Positions 34,967-43,650 of a DNA stretch of 64,000 nt are shown here, in pieces. Position 1 is the stretch's first letter; each line of letters begins with the position of its first letter. The stretch is from Telmatospirillum sp. J64-1 (lineage in GTDB: Bacteria; Pseudomonadota; Alphaproteobacteria; Rhodospirillales; Magnetospirillaceae). The stretch covers positions 124,001 through 188,000 of the forward strand of contig NZ_SBHN01000001.1 of assembly GCF_006980715.1 (NCBI RefSeq), in the 5' to 3' direction. The position numbers and the translations under genes are program-made. Below the pieces are notes generated by a model. That model worked only from the letters and a program-made list of their open reading frames with translations, did not search any database and was not told the origin of the DNA.

Positions 34967-36400
34967 TCAACCGATGTATGCGGTCTTTACGGTCGTGTAG
35001 AATTCCTGGGCGTAGCGTCCCTGTTCGCGGGGCCCATAGGACGAGCCTTTGCGGCCGCCAAAGGGAACGTGATAATCGACGCCCGCCGTCGGCAGGTTGA
35101 CCATCACCATGCCGGCCTGCGCGTGGCGCTTGAAATGATTGGCGTATTTCAGCGACGTTGTGGCGATGCCTGCGGACAAGCCGAAATCCGTGTCATTGGC
35201 CACGGCCAGCGCCGCCTCGTAATTCGGCACGCGGATGATCGAGGCCACGGGGCCGAAGATTTCCTCGCGGTTGATGCGCATGTCGGGCGTGCTTTCCGCG
35301 AACAATGCCGGGGCCAGGAAATAGCCCTCGGTGTCGCCTTTCACCACATCGCCCCCGGTCACCAGCTGCGCGCCTTCGTTGCGGCCGATCTCGATATATC
35401 GCAGGTCCTGCTCCAGCTGCGCCTGCGACACGACCGGACCGATATCGACGCCCTCCCCGAGCGCGGGGCCAACTTTCAGCGACTTCATGCGTTCGGCCAG
35501 GGCGGTGACGAAGCGGTCATGGATGCCGTCGGTGACGATCAGGCGCGACGAGGCGGTGCAGCGCTGGCCGGTGGAGAAGAAGGCGCTCTGCGCCGCCAGT
35601 TCGACGGCGACCCTGAGGTCCGCGTCGTCGAGGATGACTTGCGGATTCTTTCCGCCCATCTCCAACTGGACCTTGGCGCCCCGGGCGATGCAATCGGCGG
35701 CGATACGGCGGCCGACGCCGACCGAGCCGGTGAAGCTGATGCCGTCGACCTGTTCATGCCGGACCATGGCCGCGCCGACGACGCTGCCGCTGCCCATGAC
35801 GAGGTTGAAGACGCCCGGGGGGAAGCCCGCGCGCGAGATGATCTCGGCCAGGGCCCAGGCGCTGCCCGGAACCAGGTCCGCCGGCTTGAACACCACGCAA
35901 TTGCCATAGGCCAAAGCCGGGGCGATCTTCCAGGCGGGGATGGCGATGGGGAAATTCCACGGGGTGATCAGGCCGATCACGCCAAGCGGCTCGCGGGTCA
36001 CTTCGACGGAGATGCCGGGCCGCACGGAGGGAAGGACCTCGCCGGCCAGGCGCAGGCATTCGCCGGCGAAGAACTTGAAGATGTTTCCGGCGCGGGTCAC
36101 TTCGCCGATGGCTTCGGGCAGGACCTTGCCTTCCTCCCGGGCCAGCAATCGGCCCAGTTCCTGGCGGCGGGCCAGGATTTCGTTGCCGACCTTGTCCAGG
36201 GCATCGCTGCGCGCCTGGATGCCCGACACCGACCAGGCCGGAAAAGCGGCGCGGGCCGCCGCGATGGCTTCGGCGACCTGGGCGGGCTCGGCCTGGGCGT
36301 ATTCGCCCAGGCAGTCGGAGAGATCCGAGGGATTGATGTTGCGCGTATATTGTGCGCCAGCCACCCATTGGCCGTTTATGAAGTTGTCGTAACGCTGCAT
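34967..36400 (-). CDS. Aldehyde dehydrogenase, probable 2-oxoglutarate semialdehyde dehydrogenase
   Basis: 477 residues. NAD(P)-dependent ALDH with ITPWNFPIAIPAWK (cofactor region, about residue 146), catalytic base E247 (QLEMGGKNP) and nucleophile C281 (TGQRCTAS). It starts 15 nt after kdgD, whose product is 2,5-dioxopentanoate (2-oxoglutarate semialdehyde), so oxidation to 2-oxoglutarate is the natural role. The L-arabinose operon at 50460-56022 makes the same semialdehyde without its own dehydrogenase, so this enzyme may serve both pathways. Confidence 0.88.
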   Translation of the reverse strand: MQRYDNFINGQWVAGAQYTRNINPSDLSDCLGEYAQAEPAQVAEAIAAARAAFPAWSVSGIQARSDALDKVGNEILARRQELGRLLAREEGKVLPEAIGEVTRAGNIFKFFAGECLRLAGEVLPSVRPGISVEVTREPLGVIGLITPWNFPIAIPAWKIAPALAYGNCVVFKPADLVPGSAWALAEIISRAGFPPGVFNLVMGSGSVVGAAMVRHEQVDGISFTGSVGVGRRIAADCIARGAKVQLEMGGKNPQVILDDADLRVAVELAAQSAFFSTGQRCTASSRLIVTDGIHDRFVTALAERMKSLKVGPALGEGVDIGPVVSQAQLEQDLRYIEIGRNEGAQLVTGGDVVKGDTEGYFLAPALFAESTPDMRINREEIFGPVASIIRVPNYEAALAVANDTDFGLSAGIATTSLKYANHFKRHAQAGMVMVNLPTAGVDYHVPFGGRKGSSYGPREQGRYAQEFYTTVKTAYIG

Positions 36401-36415
36401 GGGGCGGCTCTCTTT

Positions 36416-37324
36416 CTAGGAACGCTGCGCTTCGATCAAGGCGGCGAGCTGATCGTATTCCTCGGGCAGCAGGTCGGTCAGCGGCGTACGGACGGGACCG
36501 GCGTCATGTCCGACGATCTTCGCCCCGGCCTTGATGATGCTGACCGCATAGCCGGGACGGCGGTTGCGGATATCGAGGAAGGGCAGGAAGAACTCGTCGA
36601 TCAGGCGGTTGACGGTGGCGCTGTCATCGGACGAGACGGCGCGATAGAAGGCCATGGCCGTCTGCGGGATGAAGTTGAAGACGGCGGAGGAATAGACGGG
36701 CACGCCCAACGCCTTGTAGGCGGCGGCATAGACTTCCGCCGTCGGCAGGCCGCCGAGATAGCTGAACCGGTCGCCGAGGCGGCGGCGGATCGACACCATC
36801 AATTCGATATCGCCCAGGCCGTCCTTGTAGCCGATCAGGTTCGGGCAGCGTTCGGCCAGTTGCTCGAGCAGGGGCGCGGTCAGGCGGCAGACGTTGCGGT
36901 TATAGACCACCACGCCGATCTTCACCGACTTGCACACGGCCTCGACATGGGCGGCGACGCCGTCCTGGCTGGCTTCCGTGAGGTAATGCGGCAGCAGCAG
37001 CAGCCCCTTAGCGCCCAGGCGTTCCGCCTCTTGGGCATATTGGATGGCTAGGCGGGTCGGCCCGCCGACGCCGGCGAGAATCGGCACGCTGCCGGCGCAG
37101 GTATCGACGGCGGTCTTGACCACCGCGCTGTAATCATCGGGGGCGAGGGAGAAGAATTCGCCCGTGCCGCCGGCGGCAAACAGCGCCGAGGCGCCATAGG
37201 GCGCCAGCCATTCCAGGCGCCGCGCATAGGTGTCGGCGCGGAAATTGCCCTCAGCATCGAAATCCGTCACGGGGAAGGACAGCAGGCCGGAGGAGAGGAG
37301 GGACTTCAAGTCTTGAGGAGTCAT
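36416..37324 (-). CDS. kdgD: 5-dehydro-4-deoxyglucarate dehydratase
   Basis: 302 residues, DHDPS/NAL family. The Schiff-base lysine is K167 ([11 protein letters not shown]) and the conserved Tyr is Y141 (VVVYNRN); GGTGEFFSL marks the carboxylate loop. The opening [21 protein letters not shown] and the KDGLGDI context fit KdgD, which dehydrates and decarboxylates 5-keto-4-deoxyglucarate to 2-oxoglutarate semialdehyde. It is first in the six-gene hexarate operon; a FadR-type operator candidate lies at 37385-37397, 61 nt upstream. Confidence 0.92.
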   Translation of the reverse strand: MTPQDLKSLLSSGLLSFPVTDFDAEGNFRADTYARRLEWLAPYGASALFAAGGTGEFFSLAPDDYSAVVKTAVDTCAGSVPILAGVGGPTRLAIQYAQEAERLGAKGLLLLPHYLTEASQDGVAAHVEAVCKSVKIGVVVYNRNVCRLTAPLLEQLAERCPNLIGYKDGLGDIELMVSIRRRLGDRFSYLGGLPTAEVYAAAYKALGVPVYSSAVFNFIPQTAMAFYRAVSSDDSATVNRLIDEFFLPFLDIRNRRPGYAVSIIKAGAKIVGHDAGPVRTPLTDLLPEEYDQLAALIEAQRS

Positions 37325-37384
37325 CGTGCAGGTATCCTGCGGAACAAGTTGCGGTGGGGGTGAGGGGCCGGGCTACAGAGGTAC

Positions 37385-37397
37385 GTTATCGTACAAC
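37385..37397. promoter_or_regulatory. FadR-type GntR operator candidate upstream of kdgD
   Basis: GTTATCGTACAAC; its reverse complement GTTGTACGATAAC matches GTTGTACGACGAC at 39785-39797 (ahead of the FadR-type gntR gene) at 11 of 13 positions. FadR-subfamily sites generally follow TnGTnnnACnA. Confidence 0.6.
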
Positions 37398-37507
37398 TTA
37401 ATGTGCCGCTACCCCCTTTTTTCTTCCGACGACGCTTTTTGTGACGCTCCGGTGACGGAGGCCGGGAGGGAGGGCAATTCCTTGGAGCAAGAGGCGCAGA
37501 GCGTCAC

Positions 37508-37545
37508 TTGACAGCCGCAGGGATATGTAACATATGAAGTTACAT
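37508..37545 (+). promoter_or_regulatory. Promoter/operator at the Rrf2 gene start
   Basis: TTGACA (37508-37513) is followed after 17 nt by CATATG (37531-37536), a weak -10. A perfect inverted repeat ATGTAAC-N7-GTTACAT (37525-37545) covers the -10 and the first two bases of the start codon, ideal for self-repression. A start of transcription near 37543 would make the mRNA nearly leaderless. Confidence 0.5.
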
Positions 37546-37987
37546 GAAACGTGATAGCCGCCTTTCCTCCGTCTTGCATGCTCTGCTGCACATGGCCGAG
37601 CATGATGGTCCCATGACGTCCGAAGCCTTGAGCAAATGCCTCGGCACCAACCCGGTTGTCGTGCGGCGAACCATGGGGCTTCTCCGGGAAGCGGGGCTCG
37701 TTGCCTCGGATCGCGGTCATGCGGGCGGATGGCGCATCGCTGTTGATCTTGCGAACGTGACTCTCCGCCAGCTTCATGACGCGCTTGGCGAACCCGCCGT
37801 CTTCGCCATCGGCAATCGCCACGAGACTCCCGATTGCCTGGTCGAGCAAGCCGTGAACGCGGCGCTCGACACCGCTTTCGCCGAGGCCGAGGCATTGCTG
37901 CTGGAGCGTTTCGCCGAAATCACCCTCGCCGATCTGGCCGCCGATTTTGCGCGGCGGCACGCAGCACGGCGAGCGCAGAGGGGATAG
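37544..37987 (+). CDS. Rrf2 family transcriptional regulator
   Basis: 147 residues: HTH at about residues 8-60 (VLHALLHMAEHDGPMTSEALSKCLGTNPVVVRRTMGLLREAGLV), then the dimer helix, with the GGWRIA wing typical of Rrf2. Iron-sulfur members carry three loop cysteines near residues 90-105; here only C98 (TPDCLVEQ) is in that loop and C32 is in the HTH, so an Fe-S cluster is unlikely and a thiol switch or other signal is more plausible. It lies 4 nt ahead of a CxxC flavoprotein gene, its likely target. Confidence 0.88.
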   Translation: MKRDSRLSSVLHALLHMAEHDGPMTSEALSKCLGTNPVVVRRTMGLLREAGLVASDRGHAGGWRIAVDLANVTLRQLHDALGEPAVFAIGNRHETPDCLVEQAVNAALDTAFAEAEALLLERFAEITLADLAADFARRHAARRAQRG

Positions 37988-37991
37988 AGAC

Positions 37992-38882
37992 ATGCAGCAT
38001 GACGTCATCGTCGTCGGGGGCAGTTACGCAGGGATGGCGGCCGCCCTCCAGCTTCTGCGCGCGCGCAAGAAGGTATTGGTGATCGATGCAGGGATGCGGC
38101 GCAATCGCTTCGCCAGCCATTCGCACGGTTTTCTAGGGCAGGACGGTGTCGACCCCGCCGAGATCGCGCGGACGGCCCGGAAGCAGCTGGAGGCTTATCC
38201 GGCCCTGACCTGGGTTGAGGGAACGGCCTCCACGGCATCCGGCAGGAAGGACGATTTCTCCGTGACCGTGGAGACTGGCGGGACGTATCGCGGGCGCCGT
38301 CTGCTGTTTGCGACCGGTGTCTCGGACCAGCTTCCTCCAATCGACGGCTTGGCCGAGCGCTGGGGAAAGTCCGTCTTTCATTGTCCTTATTGCCATGGCT
38401 ACGAGCTGGATCAGGGCCGCGTCGGAGTGATCGCGACGGGGGCAATGTCGGTCCACCAAGCGCAATTGTTGCCGGAATGGGGTGAGGTGACATTCCTGAC
38501 GAACGGCGCCGTTGCCCTCGATCCGGAAGCCAGGCAGGACTTGATGCAGCGCGGCGTGTCAATCGAGGAGACGACCATCGAACGGCTTGTGAACAATGCG
38601 GATGTGCTGCTGAGCGATGGACGGCAATTGTCCTTTGCCGGTCTGTTTACCGCCTCGCGCTGCATCCCTGCGACGCCACTTGCCGAAGCGATGGGATGCG
38701 CGTTGATGGAGACTCCGATGGGCCTGCATATCCGCACGAACGAGGCCAAGGAGACCACTATCCCCGGCGTTTTCGCCTGCGGCGATGCGGCGCGCGTTCC
38801 GCATTCCGTCTCTCTCGCCGTCGGTGATGGGGCATGGGCTGGCGCCCAGCTGCACCGCTCGCTCGTCTTTCCCGAGGGCTGA
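37992..38882 (+). CDS. Thioredoxin reductase-like NAD(P)/FAD oxidoreductase
   Basis: 296 residues from the ATG at 37992. FAD motif GGSYAGMAA at residues 9-17, redox pair C131-P-Y-C134 (FHCPYCHGYE) and C-terminal FAD motif GVFACGDAAR. The NADPH motif that would normally follow the CxxC is degenerate (GVIATGAMSV in place of GxGxxA), so nicotinamide binding could be altered. Size and motifs match the small TrxR-like proteins that often pair with Rrf2 regulators. Expected to reduce a disulfide or another redox partner in the cytosol. Confidence 0.88.
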   Translation: MQHDVIVVGGSYAGMAAALQLLRARKKVLVIDAGMRRNRFASHSHGFLGQDGVDPAEIARTARKQLEAYPALTWVEGTASTASGRKDDFSVTVETGGTYRGRRLLFATGVSDQLPPIDGLAERWGKSVFHCPYCHGYELDQGRVGVIATGAMSVHQAQLLPEWGEVTFLTNGAVALDPEARQDLMQRGVSIEETTIERLVNNADVLLSDGRQLSFAGLFTASRCIPATPLAEAMGCALMETPMGLHIRTNEAKETTIPGVFACGDAARVPHSVSLAVGDGAWAGAQLHRSLVFPEG

Positions 38883-38904
38883 AGCCGCGCACGGGATGGA
38901 AAGT

Positions 38905-38969
38905 TCATCCTGCGACGGCATGCCGTTCACGCCGGATGATCCCTCCGACAGATTTTCGTCGCAGGATGA
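38905..38969. repeat. 13-bp inverted repeat between convergent genes
   Basis: Perfect arms TCATCCTGCGACG (38905-38917) and CGTCGCAGGATGA (38957-38969) with 39 nt between, in the 106-nt gap between the flavoprotein gene and gntR. TTTT precedes the right arm. It may act as a two-way terminator with a large loop. Confidence 0.5.
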
Positions 38970-38988
38970 GGCCGGGATTCCTGCGTCC

Positions 38989-39735
38989 TCAGCCTTCCAG
39001 GGCCTTGGCCTCGGCGGCTTCGCAGGCTTGGCGAAGGCGTTCGCGGCTGTTGGTAAGATGCAGGCGCATCGCGGCACGGGCGGCATCCGCATCCTGGCGG
39101 GCGATGGCTTCATAGATCTGTTCGTGTTCCCGTTCCAGCCGCGCCGTGTATTGCTGCTGGTCGTCATGGGCCAGACTGGCCGAATTGAGACGGGTCCGCG
39201 GAATGATGCTGGTGCCCAGATGGCTTAGGATATCGGTGAAATAGCGGTTGTTGGTGGCTTCGCCAATCCTCTGATGGAACTGGAAATCCGCCGCCACGCT
39301 GTCGCCGGTGCCGCCATTGGCGGTGTCCAGCGCCTCCCGGATGCCTGCCAATTGCGCCGGATTGCGGCGCTGCGCGGCAAGACCGGCGGCTTCCACCTCC
39401 AGCGTGATCCGCAATTCGAGAATGGCCAGCACATCCCGCAGGGTGACGATGGTTGCCGGATCGATGCGGAAGCCGCTGGGGCCGGGATTATCCAGCACGA
39501 AGGTACCAATGCCGTGGCGGGTTTCCACCAGTCCCGCGGCTTGCAGCCGTGACAAGGCCTCGCGCACGACCGTCCGGCTGACGCCTTGTTCCTCCATGAT
39601 CGCCGATTCGGTCGGCAGTTTCTCGCCCGGCTTGATTTCCCCGTCGCGGATCTGACGCGAAAGCTCGGTGACCAGTTCCTGCGTAAGGCTGCGATGCCTG
39701 CGGCGGGGGCGGGGCTGGGCGTTCTGAATGTCCAT
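38989..39735 (-). CDS. FadR-type GntR regulator, likely of the hexarate operon
   Basis: 248 residues: winged HTH (about residues 15-80; SLTQELVTELSRQIRDGEI, then EQGVSRTVVREALSRLQAAGLVETRHGIGTFV) and FCD domain. It is separated from kdgD by the Rrf2/flavoprotein pair, yet the 13-nt site in front of kdgD is nearly the same as the one in front of this gene, so control of kdgD-aldh-MR-dctPQM and of itself is proposed. Divergent from ytfQ with 296 nt between; control of that operon is the alternative. Confidence 0.88.
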   Translation of the reverse strand: MDIQNAQPRPRRRHRSLTQELVTELSRQIRDGEIKPGEKLPTESAIMEEQGVSRTVVREALSRLQAAGLVETRHGIGTFVLDNPGPSGFRIDPATIVTLRDVLAILELRITLEVEAAGLAAQRRNPAQLAGIREALDTANGGTGDSVAADFQFHQRIGEATNNRYFTDILSHLGTSIIPRTRLNSASLAHDDQQQYTARLEREHEQIYEAIARQDADAARAAMRLHLTNSRERLRQACEAAEAKALEG

Positions 39736-39784
39736 GTCGGCGGATGGCCTCGGCTGGCGGCGTATGTGTCACGATAAGAGAGGT

Positions 39785-39797
39785 GTTGTACGACGAC
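39785..39797. promoter_or_regulatory. FadR-type GntR operator candidate upstream of gntR
   Basis: GTTGTACGACGAC contains TTGTACGACGA, a full match to the FadR-subfamily pattern TnGTnnnACnA, 50 nt ahead of the gntR start at 39735. Related to the site at 37385. Confidence 0.6.
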
Positions 39798-39935
39798 ATG
39801 ACGATTCAGCGCAAGTCTCGTTCGGCATCGCGCCGTACTCCTCTTTCCCGCCCGGAAGAGGAGGATCCGTACACGGACCGTCCCTGCCGTCCTCTGCCGA
39901 AAGTCCTGCTCGAAAGATGGACTTGAGATAGACCT

Positions 39936-39981
39936 TATAATCACACGCATGAGTTTACAAAAATCATATAGTATGATTTTT
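39936..39981 (+). promoter_or_regulatory. ytfQ promoter -10 and palindromic operator
   Basis: A perfect -10 box TATAAT (39936-39941) is followed at about +11 to +33 by a perfect 10-bp inverted repeat AAAAATCATA-TAG-TATGATTTTT (39959-39981), a position suited to repression of ytfQRT-yjfF-gntR. No good -35 box is visible. The surrounding 80 nt are strikingly AT-rich for this window. Confidence 0.6.
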
Positions 39982-40031
39982 TCGAAGCCAGGGTTCAAAA
40001 CCTGCATAAATAAAAACCGGGAGGAAATAGA

Positions 40032-40994
40032 ATGCAGTGCAGCAAGACATGGATCGGGCTGGGAGCGTTGCTCATGGCGGCGCTGGCCGCGCCCGCGGCG
40101 ATGGCGCAGACGGTCGGCTTCTCGCAGATCGGGTCCGAATCCGGCTGGCGTGCCGCTGAGACGACCCTGACCCGCATGCAGGCGGAAGAGCGGGGAATCA
40201 CCCTGAAATTCGCCGATGCCCAGCAGAAGCAGGAAAACCAGATCAAGGCTCTCCGCTCCTTCATTGCCCAGGACGTTGATGCGATCCTGCTCGCCCCGGT
40301 CGTCGCGACGGGATGGGACAGCGTGCTGAGAGAGGCCAAGGAGGCCGATATTCCGGTCATCCTGCTCGACCGCATGGTCGACGCGCCGGAAGACCTCTAC
40401 CTGACCGCCGTCGGCTCTGACCTCGTGCATGAAGGTCGGGTGGCCGGACAATGGCTGGTCGAGACCGTGGGCGACAAGCCCTGCAATATCGTCGAGCTTC
40501 AGGGCACCACCGGTTCTTCACCCGCCATCGACCGCAAGGCCGGTTTCGAACAGGCCATCGCCGGTCACGAGAACCTGAAGATCATCCGCAGCCAGACCGG
40601 CGACTTCACCCGTGCCAAGGGCAAGGAAGTGATGGAAAGCTTCCTCAAGGCCGAGAATGGCGGGCGGAATATCTGCGCCCTCTATGCGCATAACGACGAC
40701 ATGGCCGTGGGGGCCATCCAGGCCATCAAGGAAGCCGGTCTGAAGCCCGGTCAGGACATCCTGATCGTTTCCATCGACGCAGTGCCGGATATCTTCCTGG
40801 CGATGGCCGCCGGCGAAGCCAACGCCACGGTGGAACTGACGCCGAACATGGCCGGCCCGGCCTTCGACGCGCTGGAAGCCTATCTCAAGAATGGCACGGT
40901 TCCGCCCAAGTTCATCCAGACGGAGTCCAAGCTCTATACTCAGAACGACGACCCGGCGGCCGTCTACGAGCAGAAAAAGAACCTGGGTTATTAA
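40032..40994 (+). CDS. ytfQ: Sugar ABC transporter substrate-binding protein (YtfQ-like)
   Basis: 320 residues, signal peptide of about 25 residues ending AMA before QTVGFSQIGSESGWRAAET, the typical YtfQ start. Type I periplasmic binding fold with LLDRMVDAPEDLYLTAVGSD (about residues 115-134) in the hinge region. E. coli YtfQ binds galactofuranose and related furanoses. The ATPase and two permeases follow in the order ytfR-ytfT-yjfF. Two strong hairpins lie in the gap to ytfR. GGAGG sits ahead of the ATG. Confidence 0.92.
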   Translation: MQCSKTWIGLGALLMAALAAPAAMAQTVGFSQIGSESGWRAAETTLTRMQAEERGITLKFADAQQKQENQIKALRSFIAQDVDAILLAPVVATGWDSVLREAKEADIPVILLDRMVDAPEDLYLTAVGSDLVHEGRVAGQWLVETVGDKPCNIVELQGTTGSSPAIDRKAGFEQAIAGHENLKIIRSQTGDFTRAKGKEVMESFLKAENGGRNICALYAHNDDMAVGAIQAIKEAGLKPGQDILIVSIDAVPDIFLAMAAGEANATVELTPNMAGPAFDALEAYLKNGTVPPKFIQTESKLYTQNDDPAAVYEQKKNLGY

Positions 40995-41008
40995 GCCCCT
41001 TGCCCGAC

Positions 41009-41074
41009 CCGCTCCGGTTTTTCCCGTCGGGAAGGTCCGGAGCGGGAAGGCGGAGCGCCGAACGCGGCGCTCCC
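41009..41074 (+). other. Two intercistronic hairpins between ytfQ and ytfR
   Basis: First stem CCCGCTCCGG / CCGGAGCGGG (41009-41047) with an inner TTCCC/GGGAA stem. Second stem GGAGCGCCG / CGGCGCTCC (41053-41074) with a 4-nt loop. No T-tract follows. Likely to stabilise ytfQ mRNA and to lower ytfR expression. Confidence 0.6.
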
Positions 41075-41107
41075 GAAGTCCTTGAATGAAATGCAAGGGA
41101 GCTTCCC

Positions 41108-42628
41108 GTGCTGGAATCCCAACCCCTGCTTTGCGCCCGGGCCGTCACGAAGGTGTTTCCGGGAACCGTCGCCCTTGATGGCGTGGACTTCACCCTGCGC
41201 GCAGGAGAGGTCCATGCGCTTCTGGGCGAGAATGGCGCCGGCAAATCGACCTTGATCAAATGCCTCAGCGGCGCCCTGCGCCGGGATGATGGCGACATTC
41301 TCCTGGAAGGGAAAGCCATCGATCCCAGAAGCACCCTGGAAGCCCAGGATCTGGGCATCGGGTGCGTCTATCAGGAAGTCAATCTCCTGCCCAACCTGAC
41401 GGTGGCGGAAAACCTGTTCCTGGGCCACCAGCCAACCCGTTTCGGCATGGTCCGGACGCGCGTCATGAACGAGAAGGCGCGGGCTTGCCTTGCCCAATAC
41501 GACCTGGACATCGACGTGACGCGCAACCTGGACAGCTATTCGGTGGCCATCCGCCAGGTCATCGCCATCGCCCGGGCCGTTTCCCTGTCCGGCAAGGTTC
41601 TGATCCTCGACGAACCGACGGCCAGCCTCGACGCCCATGAAGTGGCGATGCTGTTCAAGGTGGTGCGGTCGCTGCGCGATCGTGGTCTGGGCATCGTCTT
41701 CATCTCGCATTTCCTGGACCAGGTCTTCGAAATTTCGGACAGCCTGACGATCCTGCGCAACGGGCAACTGGTCGGAAGCGAGCGGGCGGCGAATATCGAC
41801 CGCGTCCAGCTCGTCAACATGATGCTGGGGCGCGAACTTCAGCAGGAAACCCGCAGCACGGGCCGCACTGATGTCCGCACGGGTTCCCCTGCCATCCGTT
41901 TCCGCTCTTTCGGCCGGGCCAGACGGGTCGCGCCCTTCGATCTCGACATCAGGGAGGGAGAGGTGATCGGCATGGCCGGGTTGCTGGGATCTGGCCGCAC
42001 GGAAACAGCCGAGCTGCTGTTCGGCATCGCCCCCCATGATTCCGGAAGCGCCGAAGACGGGGAGGGGCGGCTGCGCCTCGATTCTCCCCGTGCGGCCATC
42101 GCCCATGGCTTCGGCTTCTGCCCCGAGGACCGCAAGAGCGACGGCATCATCGGCGACCTGTCGGTCAGGGAAAACATCATCCTGGCCTTGCAGGCCCGCC
42201 TGGGCTGGATGCGCGCCCTTCCGGCACGGGAGCAGGCGGCCATGGTCAAGGATTTCATCCGCAAGCTCGATATCCGAACCTCGGACATGGAAAAGCCGGT
42301 CGGGCAATTGTCGGGTGGCAACCAGCAGAAGGTCATCCTGGCCCGCTGGCTGGCGACGAATCCGCGCTTCCTCATTCTCGACGAGCCGACGCGCGGCATC
42401 GATGTCGGGGCGCATGCCGAGATCATCCGTCTGATCGAGGACCTTTGCGAGAAGGGCATGTCGCTTCTGGTCATTTCTTCGGAATTCGACGAGTTGGTGA
42501 CCTATAGCCACCGGGTGATCGTCGTGCGTGACCGCAGGCATGTCGCCGAACTGACCGGCGCGGAGATCACCACAGAAAGCATGGTCGCGTCGATCGCCGC
42601 GACCGGCAGCCAGGGAGACGCGGCATGA
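41108..42628 (+). CDS. ytfR: Sugar ABC transporter ATP-binding protein (YtfR-like)
   Basis: 506 residues, two fused ABC domains. The first has the intact Walker [10 protein letters not shown] (residues 40-48) and LILDEPTASLD; the second has a degenerate Walker A (GLLGSGRTE), signature LSGGNQQKV and [11 protein letters not shown], as is normal for the RbsA/YtfR group. The start is GTG at 41108 with AGGGAG upstream. Overlaps ytfT by 4 nt. It drives import of the sugar bound by YtfQ. Confidence 0.93.
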   Translation: MLESQPLLCARAVTKVFPGTVALDGVDFTLRAGEVHALLGENGAGKSTLIKCLSGALRRDDGDILLEGKAIDPRSTLEAQDLGIGCVYQEVNLLPNLTVAENLFLGHQPTRFGMVRTRVMNEKARACLAQYDLDIDVTRNLDSYSVAIRQVIAIARAVSLSGKVLILDEPTASLDAHEVAMLFKVVRSLRDRGLGIVFISHFLDQVFEISDSLTILRNGQLVGSERAANIDRVQLVNMMLGRELQQETRSTGRTDVRTGSPAIRFRSFGRARRVAPFDLDIREGEVIGMAGLLGSGRTETAELLFGIAPHDSGSAEDGEGRLRLDSPRAAIAHGFGFCPEDRKSDGIIGDLSVRENIILALQARLGWMRALPAREQAAMVKDFIRKLDIRTSDMEKPVGQLSGGNQQKVILARWLATNPRFLILDEPTRGIDVGAHAEIIRLIEDLCEKGMSLLVISSEFDELVTYSHRVIVVRDRRHVAELTGAEITTESMVASIAATGSQGDAA

Positions 42629-43650
42629 ACGCCGGTATCCGGGCCCTCGGGCGGATCGCGCCGCAGCTTGCGACCCTGGCCGCCATACTGATCCTCGTCG
42701 CCGCCGTCTTTCCCGGCTTCTTCGACATCAGCCTCGCCAACGGCCGTCTCTACGGCAGCCCCATCGACATTCTCAATCGCGGCGCCCCGGTTGCCCTTCT
42801 CGCCATCGGCATGACCCTGGTCATCGCGACGCGCGGCATCGACCTGTCGGTCGGTGCGGTCATGGCCATATCCGGGGCGGTCGCGGCCTCGGCCATCGCC
42901 CAGGGGCTGGGACTCGCGGCCACGCTGGCCCTCGCGCTCGGGGCCGGTCTTCTCTGCGGCATATGGAATGGCATCCTGGTGGCCGTCCTGGGTATCCAGC
43001 CCATCGTCGCCACCCTGATCCTGATGGTGGCGGGGCGGGGAATCGCCCAGCTGATCACCGAAGGGGCGATCCTCACCTTCAGCCATCCGGGCCTGCTTTT
43101 CATTGGGGGCGGGACCATCGCCGGCCTGCCCATGCCGGTCTTTATCTGGATCATCACCGGCCTGCTCGTCGGCCTGATCGTGCGGCGCACGGCGCTCGGC
43201 TTGCTGATAGAATCCATCGGCGTCAACCTTCGGGCCAGCAGGCTGGCCGGGATCAACACCAAGATATTGCTCGTGGCCGTCTACATGGCCTCGGGCCTCT
43301 GCGCCGCCATGGCGGGCGTCATCGCGGCGGCGGACATCCGCGGCGCGGATGCCAACAATGCCGGTCTGTGGCTGGAACTGGACGCCATCCTCGCAGTGGT
43401 GATCGGCGGCACGTCCTTGCTCGGCGGGCGCTTCTCCATCCTCGCCTCGCTCATCGGCGCCATGATCATTCAGTCGGTCAATACGGGCATCCTGCTGTCC
43501 GGCTTCCCGCCGGAATTCAACCTGCTGATCAAGGCGACGATCATCCTGATCATTCTCGTTCTGCAATCGCCCCGTATGGTCGCCGCCTTCCGTGCCGGGC
43601 GGCGCGTCCGGAAGACAGCGGAAGCGAAAGAGGAGTCAGCTTTCTCATGA
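42625..43650 (+). CDS. ytfT: Sugar ABC transporter permease (YtfT-like)
   Basis: 341 residues, about ten membrane segments of the RbsC type. Conserved loops: TLVIATRGIDLSVGAVMAISG (about residues 67-87) and AVVIGGTSLLGGRFSI near the C-terminus. It starts within the ytfR stop and ends within the yjfF start (ATGA), so all three are translationally coupled. Two non-identical permeases in tandem are the mark of the YtfT-YjfF pair. Confidence 0.92.
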   Translation: MNAGIRALGRIAPQLATLAAILILVAAVFPGFFDISLANGRLYGSPIDILNRGAPVALLAIGMTLVIATRGIDLSVGAVMAISGAVAASAIAQGLGLAATLALALGAGLLCGIWNGILVAVLGIQPIVATLILMVAGRGIAQLITEGAILTFSHPGLLFIGGGTIAGLPMPVFIWIITGLLVGLIVRRTALGLLIESIGVNLRASRLAGINTKILLVAVYMASGLCAAMAGVIAAADIRGADANNAGLWLELDAILAVVIGGTSLLGGRFSILASLIGAMIIQSVNTGILLSGFPPEFNLLIKATIILIILVLQSPRMVAAFRAGRRVRKTAEAKEESAFS

